64,000 nt of DNA from Petasospora fabianii. Taxonomy: Eukaryota > Ascomycota > Saccharomycetes > Phaffomycetales > Wickerhamomycetaceae. The stretch lies in assembly GCA_022641835.1 (NCBI GenBank), contig CP048716.1, forward strand, positions 372,001 through 436,000, written 5' to 3'. The notes under the pieces are model-generated. The model made no database searches. It had not been told where the DNA came from and saw nothing but the letters and a program-made list of their open reading frames with translations. Positions 10,252 to 20,224 of this stretch are shown here, piece by piece. The number at the start of each line of letters is the position of its first letter. Positions within the stretch are counted from its first letter, which is position 1. Both the position numbers and the translations under genes were made by a program.

Positions 10252-11427
10252 ATGTTGTTGATGGCAAGCAGGCTCAAGAACCTGGCACAGCAAGCCAGGG
10301 GTGCCGTTAGGGATGTTCGTCAGGCTGTCAACGAGCTGGCTGAGGTGTTATCTCCATCACCACAGCCCTCTCTCGTTCGTGTTCCTGTTCGTAACAGCGC
10401 TCGAGCCGCCGCCCCACGGTTCAGATCCCCCTACGGTGCCAGTGCCAGACAGTTTAGCACTCACGTCACAGCGAGAGCCGCAAATCAGGCATTTAGACCA
10501 CCAAGATTTATCAAGCCGTTCACTGGAGGAAGTCTTGCCCAAAAAATTTGGCCCTTCTCCGCGTTTAGAAACGCAGCGGTACGCACGGGTCCTTTCCCTA
10601 GTGGATTATACCGCAATTTTGTCAACCTCAACTCTAGAAACTTTAGCACATACGGTGGTTCCGCCTCGCGTGAAGCCGTTCAGAATCTCACTGCTAATGT
10701 GAGATGCATGTTTAACAATGGTGGTGACACTTTGCTCAGCCTCAAGATGTCTCAGAAGCAGAAGTCAAACTTGTCATACCACGGAAGCATGTCGCAGAAG
10801 GAGGCTGAGCAGACTTTCAAGCTGGCCAGATGTGAGTCTTCAGATGTTGAGAGACCTGGCTCTTACGTTGAGTTCCCACTTCCAAAGATGGAGTTATCTA
10901 TTCCATCCGTCTCTTTCATGAACTCTGAAATTTTGGGCTCACTCGATGATGGACTTGAGCATATCAAGGGTCAGATTGATAGTACCCGCATGGCCATTGA
11001 GACCATTTTCGAGGCTTACGGTTCCTTGCCCATAGAGAGGCGATATCAATCTCTCCTAGTGCACTTCCCAAACTTGGATGCTGATGAATTGGAGAAACTT
11101 TTGATCGATCTCGGTATTAATGAGGGCGTTGTCTACAGTATGGATGGTAATGAGGACGTTGTTGATGAGATGTCATCATCGGCCTCATCCGTTGATCTCT
11201 CTGATATTATTGAGGATAATGTCCCAGGATTGTTATCATCAGACTCCGAATGCAGCGACACAGAAAGTTTGTCTTCGGATGACTACTTCCCAGTATTATC
11301 ATCTTCAAGCGATGGCTTCCAGTACGCCTCGCCTATTGAGACTAACTCTGTGAATTCCAGTCCTGTTATTATTGCTCAGGATGAGAGATCTCTGTCGGAG
11401 GTATCCCTGAACGAGCAATGGTTATGA
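10252..11427 (+). CDS. Unidentified protein with probable mitochondrial targeting N-terminus
   Basis: An uninterrupted 391-codon frame; an in-frame ATG at 10261 (MASRLKNLAQQARGAVRDVR) is an equally good start. The first 145 residues are Arg/Ala/Ser/Phe-rich and almost lack acidic residues (for example ARQFSTHVTARA and RNFSTYGG), as in mitochondrial presequences. The central part (about residues 200-300) has a structured look, with YVEFPLPKMELSIPSVSFMN and a helical segment ending LLIDLGINEGVVY. The C-terminal 90 residues are acidic and Ser-rich (SSASSVDLSDIIEDN, SDTESLSSDD). From memory, the VHFPNLDADELEKLLIDLGI stretch resembles fungal proteins loosely labelled 'casein kinase II beta 2 subunit' in databases, but I would not assign that function. 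It is clearly coding: smooth codon use and no breaks. Confidence 0.85.
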   Translation: MLLMASRLKNLAQQARGAVRDVRQAVNELAEVLSPSPQPSLVRVPVRNSARAAAPRFRSPYGASARQFSTHVTARAANQAFRPPRFIKPFTGGSLAQKIWPFSAFRNAAVRTGPFPSGLYRNFVNLNSRNFSTYGGSASREAVQNLTANVRCMFNNGGDTLLSLKMSQKQKSNLSYHGSMSQKEAEQTFKLARCESSDVERPGSYVEFPLPKMELSIPSVSFMNSEILGSLDDGLEHIKGQIDSTRMAIETIFEAYGSLPIERRYQSLLVHFPNLDADELEKLLIDLGINEGVVYSMDGNEDVVDEMSSSASSVDLSDIIEDNVPGLLSSDSECSDTESLSSDDYFPVLSSSSDGFQYASPIETNSVNSSPVIIAQDERSLSEVSLNEQWL

Positions 11428-12159
11428 TGAGGTGTTTTTCATGCCTATTGATGTCTTGACGATGCCTATGAAACAGGAGTTCACTATTATATTCTTGTGC
11501 TTTTCCACCCGTTTGATACGCCTGTTAATGTTGGCGTTTTATGATCTTTATGGTAGTTTTATATAGTTTACGATACATTTATAATAACGAAGCTTCACAA
11601 GCGTAGTGTCGATGTGTGGCCGGGGGGGTAGGCTGGGTTCATGCCGCTCTAAAACCTCGGCCGCAAGATTACACAACTATGAGGGCTCGCCTATGCCATT
11701 CGGTTCATCTCCAAACTATAGTAATCTCTTGTTCCTTCAATTTTTGAGTCCTGAACTGTGAAAATTCCCTCCGTCGCTGTGTTTGTGTGTGGGGTGAACA
11801 GGTGGCATATATTCCCCAATTCAATTATCACTTTGAAACAGCTTTATAGAGTGCATAACCCTCATCTATGTGCCGCGTAATGCGCCCGTTAAGTCGTGTG
11901 TACCTGAAACTGCATTCTGAAATTTACGCGCTCCCAAGACCTGGATATCGGCAATTGACCACACTCATGCGCGTAATTTTCAGCCTGGCGAACATCGAAA
12001 GCAGAAGGAAAATGGCAGTTTGAAACTGGGGCCACTCATGCAAACTAAACAACCAAATAGCTAAGGATTTAGGTTACCTCAGCTTGCTCGTATTATTGCT
12101 CCCTATCACTGTCTCTTGCCATTGGTAAAAACTGCATTAAAAAACACAGCACAGGCATA
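11428..12159. other. Intergenic: BEM1 promoter
   Basis: About 730 bases after a tail of AT-rich sequence (11440-11600) that likely terminates the upstream gene. A run of eight G lies near 11622-11629. No ORF or RNA gene is supported. Confidence 0.5.
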
Positions 12160-14007
12160 ATGATAAAGGTCCGTATCACACATTCCAGACCCTGAGGCAC
12201 GCTAGCCTCAGATATGAAACCCCTAGTTTGTTTACCCCAAGGCCATCTCTTCAAAACAGTACTAACCGTTATCCAGGGTTTGAGAAAGTCCCTTAGGGAC
12301 AAAAAATCAGCACATTCTTCCATTTCGTCTCCTATTTCTGAGCGTATGACATCCGTATCATCATCTCAAGACATACAATTCCAGGGCAACCTCCTTCAAT
12401 CACCTAAGAAAGTCATCAAGGCACTTTTTGACTACAAACCACAAGGTCCAGGCGAACTCGAGTTTTCCAAGGGCGATTTTTTCCACGTTATTGGTAATGA
12501 AGATGATCCAGAGTGGTATGAAGCGTGTGATCCGAAAAAGAACATCAGAGGTATGGTACCAGTGCCCTACTTTGAAGTGTTTGGCAAGACAAGACCTATT
12601 ACCCCAGGGGCTCCTACATCAACCGCACACAGATCCTCTCCACAGAGCAAGAAGCTATCAACAGATTCCATGCCTACATCCGTCTCTTCCAAGGGCTCTT
12701 CGGGCTCTGCGCTATATGCTATTGTCCTTTACGAATTCAAAGCAGAGCGCTCTGATGAACTTGACGTGAATGCCGGAGAGAACATCATCCTATGTGCCCA
12801 CCATAACTATGAATGGTTCATTGCCAAACCAATAGACCGACTTGGTGGCCCAGGTCTCGTGCCCGTCTCATATGTCTCCGTGATTGATATCCTCACGGGG
12901 CAATCTACAGGAAATGACGTGATCGATGATATCACTAGTGCTAATCTACCAACTGTTGATGAGTGGAAGAACAAAAACGCAAAGTACAAAGCTAGCTCCA
13001 TTCCTCTTGGCAATGTTGATGAAAACTTTGGTACACCGGGCATGGCCAGCAGAACAACAAGTCACTATCAGGAGAGAGCATCATCCAGATTATCGAACTT
13101 GAATCCACGTGCAGCATCACAAGCGACAATGGATATGGATGTCGAAGTTGATAATAGCACACCATACGTCACCGACGCTGCTGTTGATGCCTTCCATGTT
13201 GATAATGGTCGTTATTGGTTCCACGTTCGTTGTGAACTCAGTAATGGTGAACAAAGATCGCTATGTCGTTACTATGAGGATTTCTACGACTTCCAAATCC
13301 GTCTCCTCGAGCTGTTCCCAGCTGAAGCTGGACGCTCATCACAGAACCACAAGAGAATCCTTCCCTTCATTCCTGGTCCACTCACATATGTCACTGACAA
13401 GATCACCAAGAAAAGACAAATTGATTTGAATGACTACGTCAAGGAACTGATTGAACTGCCAGCATATATCTCACATTCACAATATGTGAAAAGACTTTTT
13501 TCTATGCATAATGACTTGGATCAAGTCTTGGATCCTTCAAGTGCCCCATTGAGACAGACACATCAACAGCACCAGCACCAACACCAGCATCAGCCACAGC
13601 ACCAACAGCACCAACAGCAGTTTGTGCAACAACAGAACCGTGCCCCAGTAGGCGGTGCTGCATCTACATATGATGAGGACCATGACGCCACAATTGTAAA
13701 GGAGGAGTCTGTTGCTACATTCAATACCATTCAACCGCAAACACTCACGGCCGCTAACTCTTCTGTTGGGTCTGTCAAGCTCAAATTTTTTTACCGTGAT
13801 GATATCTTTGCCTTGTTGCTTCCTAAGGACATCACTGTTGCTGGATTGAGAAACAAAGTGAAGACTAGAATCTATGATGATGATGTAAATCAGAACTTCA
13901 AAATTTACATCAAGGAGAACGATGGTCCTGGTGCTGAGGTCTTGACAGAGGATGATGTTTTAAACGTGCTTGACAACAAGCTCAAAATGATCATTGATGA
14001 TGAATGA
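12160..14007 (+). CDS. BEM1: Polarity scaffold Bem1 (SH3-SH3-PX-PB1), N-terminal intron
   Basis: Scaffold linking Cdc24, Cdc42 and PAK kinases at polarity sites. A perfect TACTAAC (12260-12266) and a CAG acceptor ending at 12276 show that the body begins at 12277 with GLRKSLRDKK. The preferred exon 1 is 12160-12168 (MIK), giving MIKGLRKSLRD, which matches S. cerevisiae MLKNFKLSKRD position by position; the donor GTCCGT is poor. The alternative exon 1 is 12214-12225 (MKPL) with donor GTTTGT, a 51-base intron with no stop that would also read through. In the 579-residue model, SH3-1 spans 49-105 (ALFDYKPQGPGELEFSKGDF), SH3-2 spans 149-207, and PX spans about 300-412 (RYYEDFYDF, LPFIPGP). A His/Gln tract comes next, and PB1 occupies the last 80 residues (LKFFYRDDIFALLLPKDI). 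The next gene is convergent. Confidence 0.95.
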
Positions 14008-14258
14008 TCTTGAAAAAAAGATGAAAAGAAAAGACTCTTGTAATGCTGCTATTGTTCACTCTTATGCCACCGTTTTTATTCCTTGTTATTGCCCTGCTCT
14101 TCTTAATGATGACCCCCCCTTCTCTGTGCTATTACGCGTTTGACCTTCTCACAACAATTGTTGCTATGCTTGGTATGTCGATTATTTTGGACTTCCATGA
14201 ATGAACATGTCTTCTCTTTTGCTCTATAGAAGTGATCCTTAGATCTATGTACACTTGA

Positions 14259-14948
14259 TCAGTCAATCTCCATCATGTCGATATCTGACTGTAACTCATC
14301 CATGTCCATATCCGGACTCTGTTGATCGGTGTTGTATGCTTGTTGCTGTGTAGTGTTATCGTAATAATATTCGTTATCATCAGTCATCAAATCGTCATCT
14401 TCCTCATTCATTTGTCTCATGAACTCATCGAGCTTGTGCACGTTCATCCACCATCGTTCCCAGTGTTGATAAACCACTTGGCTGGGCGGTACGTACTTCA
14501 CCAGACTCCAATTCATTCTGATCTCGTAGTCTAACAGGATCTCCTCTGATGTCACAGTTCCTGAGTGTAGTGGAGCTCCATTCATGCCCCTCTTGGCTAG
14601 GATTCTCTCGACAGATACATTTGCGTCATGTTGGCTTAGGCCCTTGATGCGAGTGATGCCCTCAGGGATAACAATGAGTCCAGGGTCGGTGGATTGGATA
14701 TCTGTGATGTGTTTGGATGACTCTAGGACATCACGATCATCTTGATTCATGAGTAAGAATTCATCAATGTCTGGAATATACTCTATTGTGGGTGTGCTCT
14801 TTGGTTGAACTACCTCGTAGGGTTTCGGGGATGCAGAAGCTGAGAGATTGAGGGCTTCGAGGTCATCAAGTAAACGCTGTCGTTTGATGTTGTACTGCCG
14901 TAGGTCATCAATTGTCGGTGAGTATGACCGCTTTTGTATACGGCTCAT
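14259..14948 (-). CDS. Unidentified acidic protein, 229 residues
   Basis: Intact frame; the ATG at 14948 (MSRIQKRSYSPTIDDLRQYN) is preceded by AT-rich leader sequence. The N-terminal 40 residues are basic with KRQRLLDDLEALNLS. The central part (PTIEYIPDIDEFLLMN through WSLVKYVPPSQVVYQHWERW) looks folded. The last 60 residues are strongly acidic with Gln/Asn stretches and end in repeated Asp/Met-Asp. I do not recognise a family. KRSYSP followed by KRQR could be a nuclear signal with a CDK-like site, but that is inference. It is convergent with BEM1 and divergent from the VPS9-domain gene, with only 235 bases to that ATG. Confidence 0.75.
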   Translation of the reverse strand: MSRIQKRSYSPTIDDLRQYNIKRQRLLDDLEALNLSASASPKPYEVVQPKSTPTIEYIPDIDEFLLMNQDDRDVLESSKHITDIQSTDPGLIVIPEGITRIKGLSQHDANVSVERILAKRGMNGAPLHSGTVTSEEILLDYEIRMNWSLVKYVPPSQVVYQHWERWWMNVHKLDEFMRQMNEEDDDLMTDDNEYYYDNTTQQQAYNTDQQSPDMDMDELQSDIDMMEID

Positions 14949-15183
14949 TGTGACTCTAGATATATATAGAACTAGAAGAGTTTTGATGAGTTAGAACAGT
15001 CGTTTAAAAGCTCCATTTATGGTTTATAGTCTGCCATTTTGATACGTGTTTCTCGAATCTTCTAGCCCCCCGCAACATCCGAACACCCCTTTGATTTCGC
15101 CTCACACTTTAAACCAATCTCTCATTATGAGCATAGATTAAATACCCTATTTAGTTGGGCCATTTACGGGTCTGTTACTAGTA

Positions 15184-16578
15184 ATGTTCCATACGCCTCC
15201 GATTAAGGCTTCTCACACTACAACCACCACAATTGAGACATCTGAAGATGACCCGCTATCATCTGGAATCCGCCTCGTCAATGAAGATTCTGATAACGAG
15301 GATGATGACGACGATCTCCCACAAGGGCTCCCGCGGGAGCTTAATGAGCTTGTATTGAGTTTCCTCAAAGATCTCAAAGCACCAAAGTATAACAATCCAA
15401 TTTCAGCAGAGCAGTTAAGTTTGATGTTTCAAGATTTTTACTCCCTGTTTCAATATCGTGCCGAGTTGTTTGTCAAGGGGTCGGTATTCTACAAGACGCG
15501 TGTTCATCAAATTGAGATGTTAACCAAGGAGGAACAAGTTGAAAAGAGGAAAACACTAGCACAGTTTGATAAACGAGTGACTAATTACGTGGAACTTGCT
15601 GAAAATGAGATTACTGTTAGGTATTTTGATAAACTGTTCAAGAAGTTTGACGAGGATGTTGTCATCAACGATTACATCAAGAGGAAGATTGCAGCATTGC
15701 AAAAAGTTAAAGGTATTGATTACGAAAACTTTATTGATGTTGAAGGCATAGATCTTCGTCTTCCAGTGTTTCAAACCATATCTCGAAAGCTCAATGAGCT
15801 TGAAAGAGTCAAACCACCATTGGCTAAACTTGCCCTGCTTCTTGACATTCACTCATCCATCAACATGGTAGTCAAAGAACAACTTCACACGACAACAGTG
15901 TCTGGTGATCACATTCTTCCACTTTTCATCTATATCACATTGATCCATTCAGAAGACACAGACCTTTATCTACATTTCCTCTACATTTCACGTTTTAGAA
16001 ACTCTGCCCAACTCAATGGTGAACCACTATATTGTCTTACAAATCTTGAAGCTGCTCTGATGTACACACGAACACTTATTCTCACACAGGAATCACTTGA
16101 TTTTTCATTACTTAGTGATGATGAATACCTTCTCCTTTCTCAACCATCTGATTTGCCCGTAAGGAAGTCCTCAATAGTGCAAATCTCTGAAAGTTCTGTG
16201 ATGTCATCTGTCCCCACCACTGCTGAGGGGATCAAATCACTTGGTATGGCATTAGATACTGGATTAAAATCATTTGTGAGTCGTCTTGGTGGTACCGAGA
16301 ATGTTGAATATAATCCATTGAAAGGGTTAGCTGCTGGTGTTATGAAGTGGAGAAGTGCAACTCCTACAAATGTTGATACTATTGTTGAAAGCGGTGATGG
16401 GAAGTTAACTAGAGAAAAGTCACAAGAGAAATCATCTTTGGATGGTTTAGATTTGAATAAGTTTGAAGGGGTTGAGTTTAAAGATCTAACAATTACACAG
16501 TTAGAACAAGTCTGGAAAGATTATCAATTATTAGTTGGATTTGTTAAGAAGGTGGAAAATGATAAAGTGGGGAAATGA
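15184..16578 (+). CDS. VPS9-domain Rab5-family guanine nucleotide exchange factor (Vps9/Muk1-like)
   Basis: Exchange factor for endosomal Rab5-type GTPases (Vps21, Ypt52, Ypt53 in yeast). The N-terminus has a Thr-rich and then acidic stretch (EDSDNEDDDDD). Residues about 45-210 are helical and carry the helical-bundle part of the fold. The VPS9 core is at about 215-305, with DHILPLFIYITLIHSEDTDL and the diagnostic RFRNSAQLNGEPLYCLTNLE. After it comes a Ser-rich linker, and the protein ends at residue 464 without a recognisable ubiquitin-binding CUE domain. Vps9 itself has a C-terminal CUE, so this may be the Muk1-type paralogue or a Vps9 that lost CUE; I leave the symbol blank. It is divergent from the acidic unknown gene. 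Confidence 0.88.
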   Translation: MFHTPPIKASHTTTTTIETSEDDPLSSGIRLVNEDSDNEDDDDDLPQGLPRELNELVLSFLKDLKAPKYNNPISAEQLSLMFQDFYSLFQYRAELFVKGSVFYKTRVHQIEMLTKEEQVEKRKTLAQFDKRVTNYVELAENEITVRYFDKLFKKFDEDVVINDYIKRKIAALQKVKGIDYENFIDVEGIDLRLPVFQTISRKLNELERVKPPLAKLALLLDIHSSINMVVKEQLHTTTVSGDHILPLFIYITLIHSEDTDLYLHFLYISRFRNSAQLNGEPLYCLTNLEAALMYTRTLILTQESLDFSLLSDDEYLLLSQPSDLPVRKSSIVQISESSVMSSVPTTAEGIKSLGMALDTGLKSFVSRLGGTENVEYNPLKGLAAGVMKWRSATPTNVDTIVESGDGKLTREKSQEKSSLDGLDLNKFEGVEFKDLTITQLEQVWKDYQLLVGFVKKVENDKVGK

Positions 16579-17826
16579 TTAAGATTATTCATTAGTCTGA
16601 ATACACAGGCTGGTTAATGTTAGTGAGTTAATGAATACTGCATACACGCGTTGGAATTATGATGACCTTATATCACCATTTATTTAGTACTAGCCTCCCT
16701 TTCTGGCATACGAATGTGATACCTATGCAAAAACTCATCTCATGGCTGAAGGTAAAACTTGACTAATATAAGTTAGATCCGCAAGGGTGTTGAAAACACC
16801 CGGACACCCATTCTTTTTCATCTTTTAGGCGATAAAGGTTATCTATATATTAATTGTTCTGGGATTAATGAAAATTCTTATATGAAAAGTTTACAGGGCA
16901 TTTAATGAATGCTGTAGAACGATATGGTGATATTGATCTAAATACTTCTTTTTAATTCTAGATCGAGTGGTATTTCCAAGTTTGCCGTAGCATAGAAGAG
17001 TATAGAGGATTTTTAAAATTAAAAGTTGTAATATTATAGTTATTTATTTGAAATTTCTTTTGCTTAAAGTTTTAATTACCCTTAAAAACTTGTTTATGCT
17101 ATTGAGATACATACAACTAGCAAGTGATCAAGAAAGTGGATAACCCAATTAACAAAGCAACCCAACTAAATCAACTCATTAATGTCAATGTAATGCAACA
17201 ATGTAAATTTGATATGGTAGGGGACACACTTGTCAAAATGTAGCGCGCTTAGTTTTGTTTAGTTCTATATTTATACATTTTAATCAATGAGGTATCATAA
17301 AGTGCTATAAATCTAGACTATGAGTTGGTGAAGAGAATGTTTCATTTAAACGTTTGTATGTTTTCAATATATCACATAATTACTTTATTTCAGAGATGCT
17401 AATTTGTAAGCCTTGTAGTGTATGCGAGTATGTGTACCTGATTTTTGTGGGGCACACGGCACGACCTGTCACGTGTGTAACTCAACATGTGGCGTTTCGT
17501 CAACAATGGATATAAACATATATATCTAGAATTAGTCAGATAGAGATGATTGACAGAGGCTAAACATATATACAACTACAATCCAATCTTTAGTGCAAAT
17601 TATCATAGTCTTTATTGAAAAACCCATTGGCACCAACAGTGCCCAGTGCACTCCCTTAAAGAGGGGAAACCGTAAACCCTCCATCATAACGCATACACTT
17701 GTTAGCATAGCGATAAGTATTAAACAAAAAATGAACCCAAACGTAAAAAAGATAGCAAGTAGAATTGAAGTGGTAAGTCATAAGCAAGTCATAGAAGTGG
17801 TAAGAAGAGATATCTCTTTTTTTATA
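16579..17826. other. AT-rich intergenic region between two convergent genes
   Basis: About 1.25 kb, strongly AT-rich, especially 16840-17400 (runs such as TTTTTAAAATTAAAAG). Flanking genes converge on it, so it is not needed as a promoter. This is unusually long for a convergent spacer in this window, where TAF6/SLD3 are about 120 bases apart. It could hold an origin or an unrecognised RNA, but I found no exact ARS consensus and no tRNA. The 82-codon plus-strand frame at 17593 has no sign of being real. Confidence 0.5.
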
Positions 17827-18210
17827 TCAATGACTGCTTAGCCAAAGCTTGTAGTTGTTCTTTAATGACTTTGTACCCATTTCAATAGTTTTTTGTATTT
17901 CTTCACTCTGTGTCAATTCACCTAATACCGATGTTGGTTGCTTAAGCATAAATGTATGTTGATGATCCATCTTGATTGGCCATGATGATTGTTCCATGTT
18001 TAAATCTAATGTATCAATGAGATGTTCATCGATTGAGGGCACCATGAGAGAATTTTGACGTGATGTTGAACCAATCTTGGATTCATAGAGTAGTGGTGTC
18101 TGAGCCTCAATGAGATCTGGGAGTGAGGAAGTTGTGGAGTCGAGTGAACAGGAGTAAAGAGCCATATCTGGCTGTTGCTCTGTTTCGATATCGATGCTGA
18201 AGACGTCCAT
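17827..18210 (-). CDS. ICY1: Small protein related to Icy1/Icy2
   Basis: A 127-residue frame, the same length as S. cerevisiae Icy1. It is acidic and Ser/Thr-rich with a conserved-looking C-terminus, LKNNYKLWLSSH; from memory Icy1 ends in a very similar NYRLWLSS motif. The position supports this: in S. cerevisiae ICY1 follows RPL36A on the same strand, as ICY2 follows RPL36B, and here the frame lies downstream of RPL36 on the same strand with one gene between. The molecular function of Icy proteins is not well defined (interaction with the cytoskeleton, nutrient-related expression). The very long upstream region (about 2 kb, with repeats) suggests complex regulation. The call rests on a short motif plus synteny. 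Confidence 0.65.
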   Translation of the reverse strand: MDVFSIDIETEQQPDMALYSCSLDSTTSSLPDLIEAQTPLLYESKIGSTSRQNSLMVPSIDEHLIDTLDLNMEQSSWPIKMDHQHTFMLKQPTSVLGELTQSEEIQKTIEMGTKSLKNNYKLWLSSH

Positions 18211-18680
18211 GATTGTAGTGTATTGTAGTGTAGTTTAGTCTACTATATGAGATGATGATGATGATAGAGGAAAGACAAGATTTCACAGCTCAAGTGGAAA
18301 ATGGGCCATACGCGCCTTATATATCGATGCGCGTGAGTTTTTGACACCCTTCTGGGCCTGTCGATGCGAGTAGAGTCATCGCGGTCGATTGCGCCAATGG
18401 CGAAATTACGCAATTAAAGCTTCCCGCCACACCTTCGCGCTCCACCGTCCATATGCGGCAGTTGAGACTTTGGTAAGAAGCCACTGTGGTGGTTATGTGG
18501 TTTGTGGCCACAATCAGTTTATAGATTTAGATGTGGTGGTGATGATGATGATAATGATGGAAATAGAAAAATAAACACCTAGAGAAATAGAATTGAATGG
18601 TTATAGGTATAGGTATAGGCATAGGAATGACATGACCACACACATGGGTGTTTGAGATTGTTGACGTGGGGTTTTTCGCC

Positions 18681-18715
18681 AAACTACGCCAAACTACGCC
18701 CAACTACGCCAAACC
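18681..18715. repeat. 10-bp tandem repeat AACTACGCC-type, 3.5 copies
   Basis: Units AAACTACGCC, AAACTACGCC, CAACTACGCC and AAACC follow one another without spacers, with TTTTTCGCC just before. A 10-bp period places each unit on the same face of the helix. It lies about 470-500 bases upstream of the ICY1-like ATG. Confidence 0.85.
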
Positions 18716-18836
18716 CCCATTTAAGCATATCAATTTGCGCACGCTTTAAACTTCCATCCCAAGGCAATAGACAATGATAAGGACCATCCAAAAAGTTTGC
18801 GCATCGATAACGCGATGACTCGATCTAATAGATTGG

Positions 18837-18874
18837 ACGATGATGATGATGATGACGATGACGATGACGATGAC
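18837..18874. repeat. GAT/GAC trinucleotide repeat
   Basis: An imperfect run of about twelve GAT or GAC triplets in non-coding sequence. It is probably a simple microsatellite. Confidence 0.85.
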
Positions 18875-18911
18875 ACATCGTGGCTGACAGAGTCAGCTTA
18901 TGCTGACATGT

Positions 18912-18933
18912 TAGCATAGCGCAAGCTATGCTA
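18912..18933. repeat. Perfect 9-bp hairpin with GCAA tetraloop
   Basis: TAGCATAGC, GCAA, GCTATGCTA: a perfect 9-bp stem closed by a GNRA-class loop. It is followed by a second partial copy of the right arm (TGCTAATCATG). No transcript is known; it may also be a protein-binding palindrome. Confidence 0.7.
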
Positions 18934-19150
18934 TGCTAATCATGTATTGCTTATCGATTGACACCGCTTACATCGCTTGTCTTATGTTTCAGAGTTGTGA
19001 ATTGTGTGTCACCCATTTGACCCGTCATAGGCAAATCAGTGTGGTTGGCGCGCGATACCCACCGCCTGTCACCTCCCTGGAGAGATTCATTAGCGCAAGG
19101 TGTGGTTGACCCGTCTAGACCAAGGCTTTTTGACATGTGGGCTCTGTATT

Positions 19151-19194
19151 AAGGCTAGACTACTACTACTAAAACTACAAAGGCTAGACTACTA
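19151..19194. repeat. 15-bp direct repeat AAGGCTAGACTACTA
   Basis: Two identical 15-base copies start at 19151 and 19180, separated by an ACT/AAC-rich spacer. Related fragments (CAAGGCTATGCTA) occur near 19213. Confidence 0.75.
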
Positions 19195-20224
19195 AATACT
19201 TACTAGCAATAGCCAAGGCTATGCTAAAAGTTGTGCCCTCAAATAAATTTCCCTTTCGCAATTTATCGTACGAGCTGTGTTTAGAAGAGTCTAGACAATA
19301 AAGAAAAAAAAAACAATGCGGTGTTTTTTTTTGGTATATGCGCACGCTTTGACACGCAAACAATAGACCAATGGCAATATAGTGATGAAGATAGATAGGT
19401 TTGTAAGTATATCACTTATGTTTCAGTTAACCTATAATTTGTATCTTGTCTTATGCTATTACTCTCTAGATTTATTTATCGGTATTATCTCTTCTAGCTT
19501 TAGTCTGTCGGATTGTAGTCTGTGTAGACTTGTTGGGGAGGACAAGGGAGAGGGAGCACGTGACTTACCCCTGATCAATATCTAATAGTGTTTTCTTCCC
19601 CACGGTTTTCGTTTAGCAAGGATCGGAATGGGGTAAAGCGGATGTTTTGGCATAAAAAGACTGAAACTCTTGTGCAAAAACCCCCTAATTTACAACATCC
19701 ATGATAACAATTACCATGATGATGATAAGCAATGTACAATTTTCAACTCTAGTCAATTCATAGCCCACGAGGGTGTTATTTAGTTATAAGAGCTTAAAAT
19801 ATTACTTCTCGAACTCATTAATACATTGAAATCCAATGCTATCAATGGTTCGAGATCATTTTATAAGCCCTTAAGGCTTATAGGCTTATAATATGTTACA
19901 AGTTTAGAAACGTTTCATCTAGATCGTATCGGTATAATCGCTTAATGCATTCCAATAACCAACAACATCCGATAGCACTGCCTTGTGATAAAATTATGTT
20001 TCATATTCTAGTCTACGGAGTGTCTAGATCAGTTTAAGCTAAGACATTGACTTGATGAGTTATGCCGCTATATACAATCCTTTATAGTTCAGTTCACCAT
20101 TCTATTGATATGCTAACACCAACTATTATCACTTCTTTGGTGTATCGTAATCATGTGTACTTGGAACAAATGGTTTCATTGCTGATTATTCGTTAGTATC
20201 ATTCTCTAATAGATCTTTCTTTTC

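Larger units (their letters stand above)
18211..20224. other. 2-kb upstream region of the ICY1-like gene, rich in short repeats
   Basis: No credible ORF in 2.0 kb. Contents: trinucleotide GAT repeats near 18240-18260; a CCAAT box in GCGCCAATGGCG near 18390; GGTATA-type repeats near 18600-18625; a 10-bp tandem array at 18681-18715; a GAT/GAC repeat at 18837-18874; a hairpin with GCAA loop at 18912-18933; a 15-bp direct repeat at 19151-19194; and several A or T runs (19301-19330). This density of short elements is higher than in other spacers of the window and fits a long regulatory region. Confidence 0.6.
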
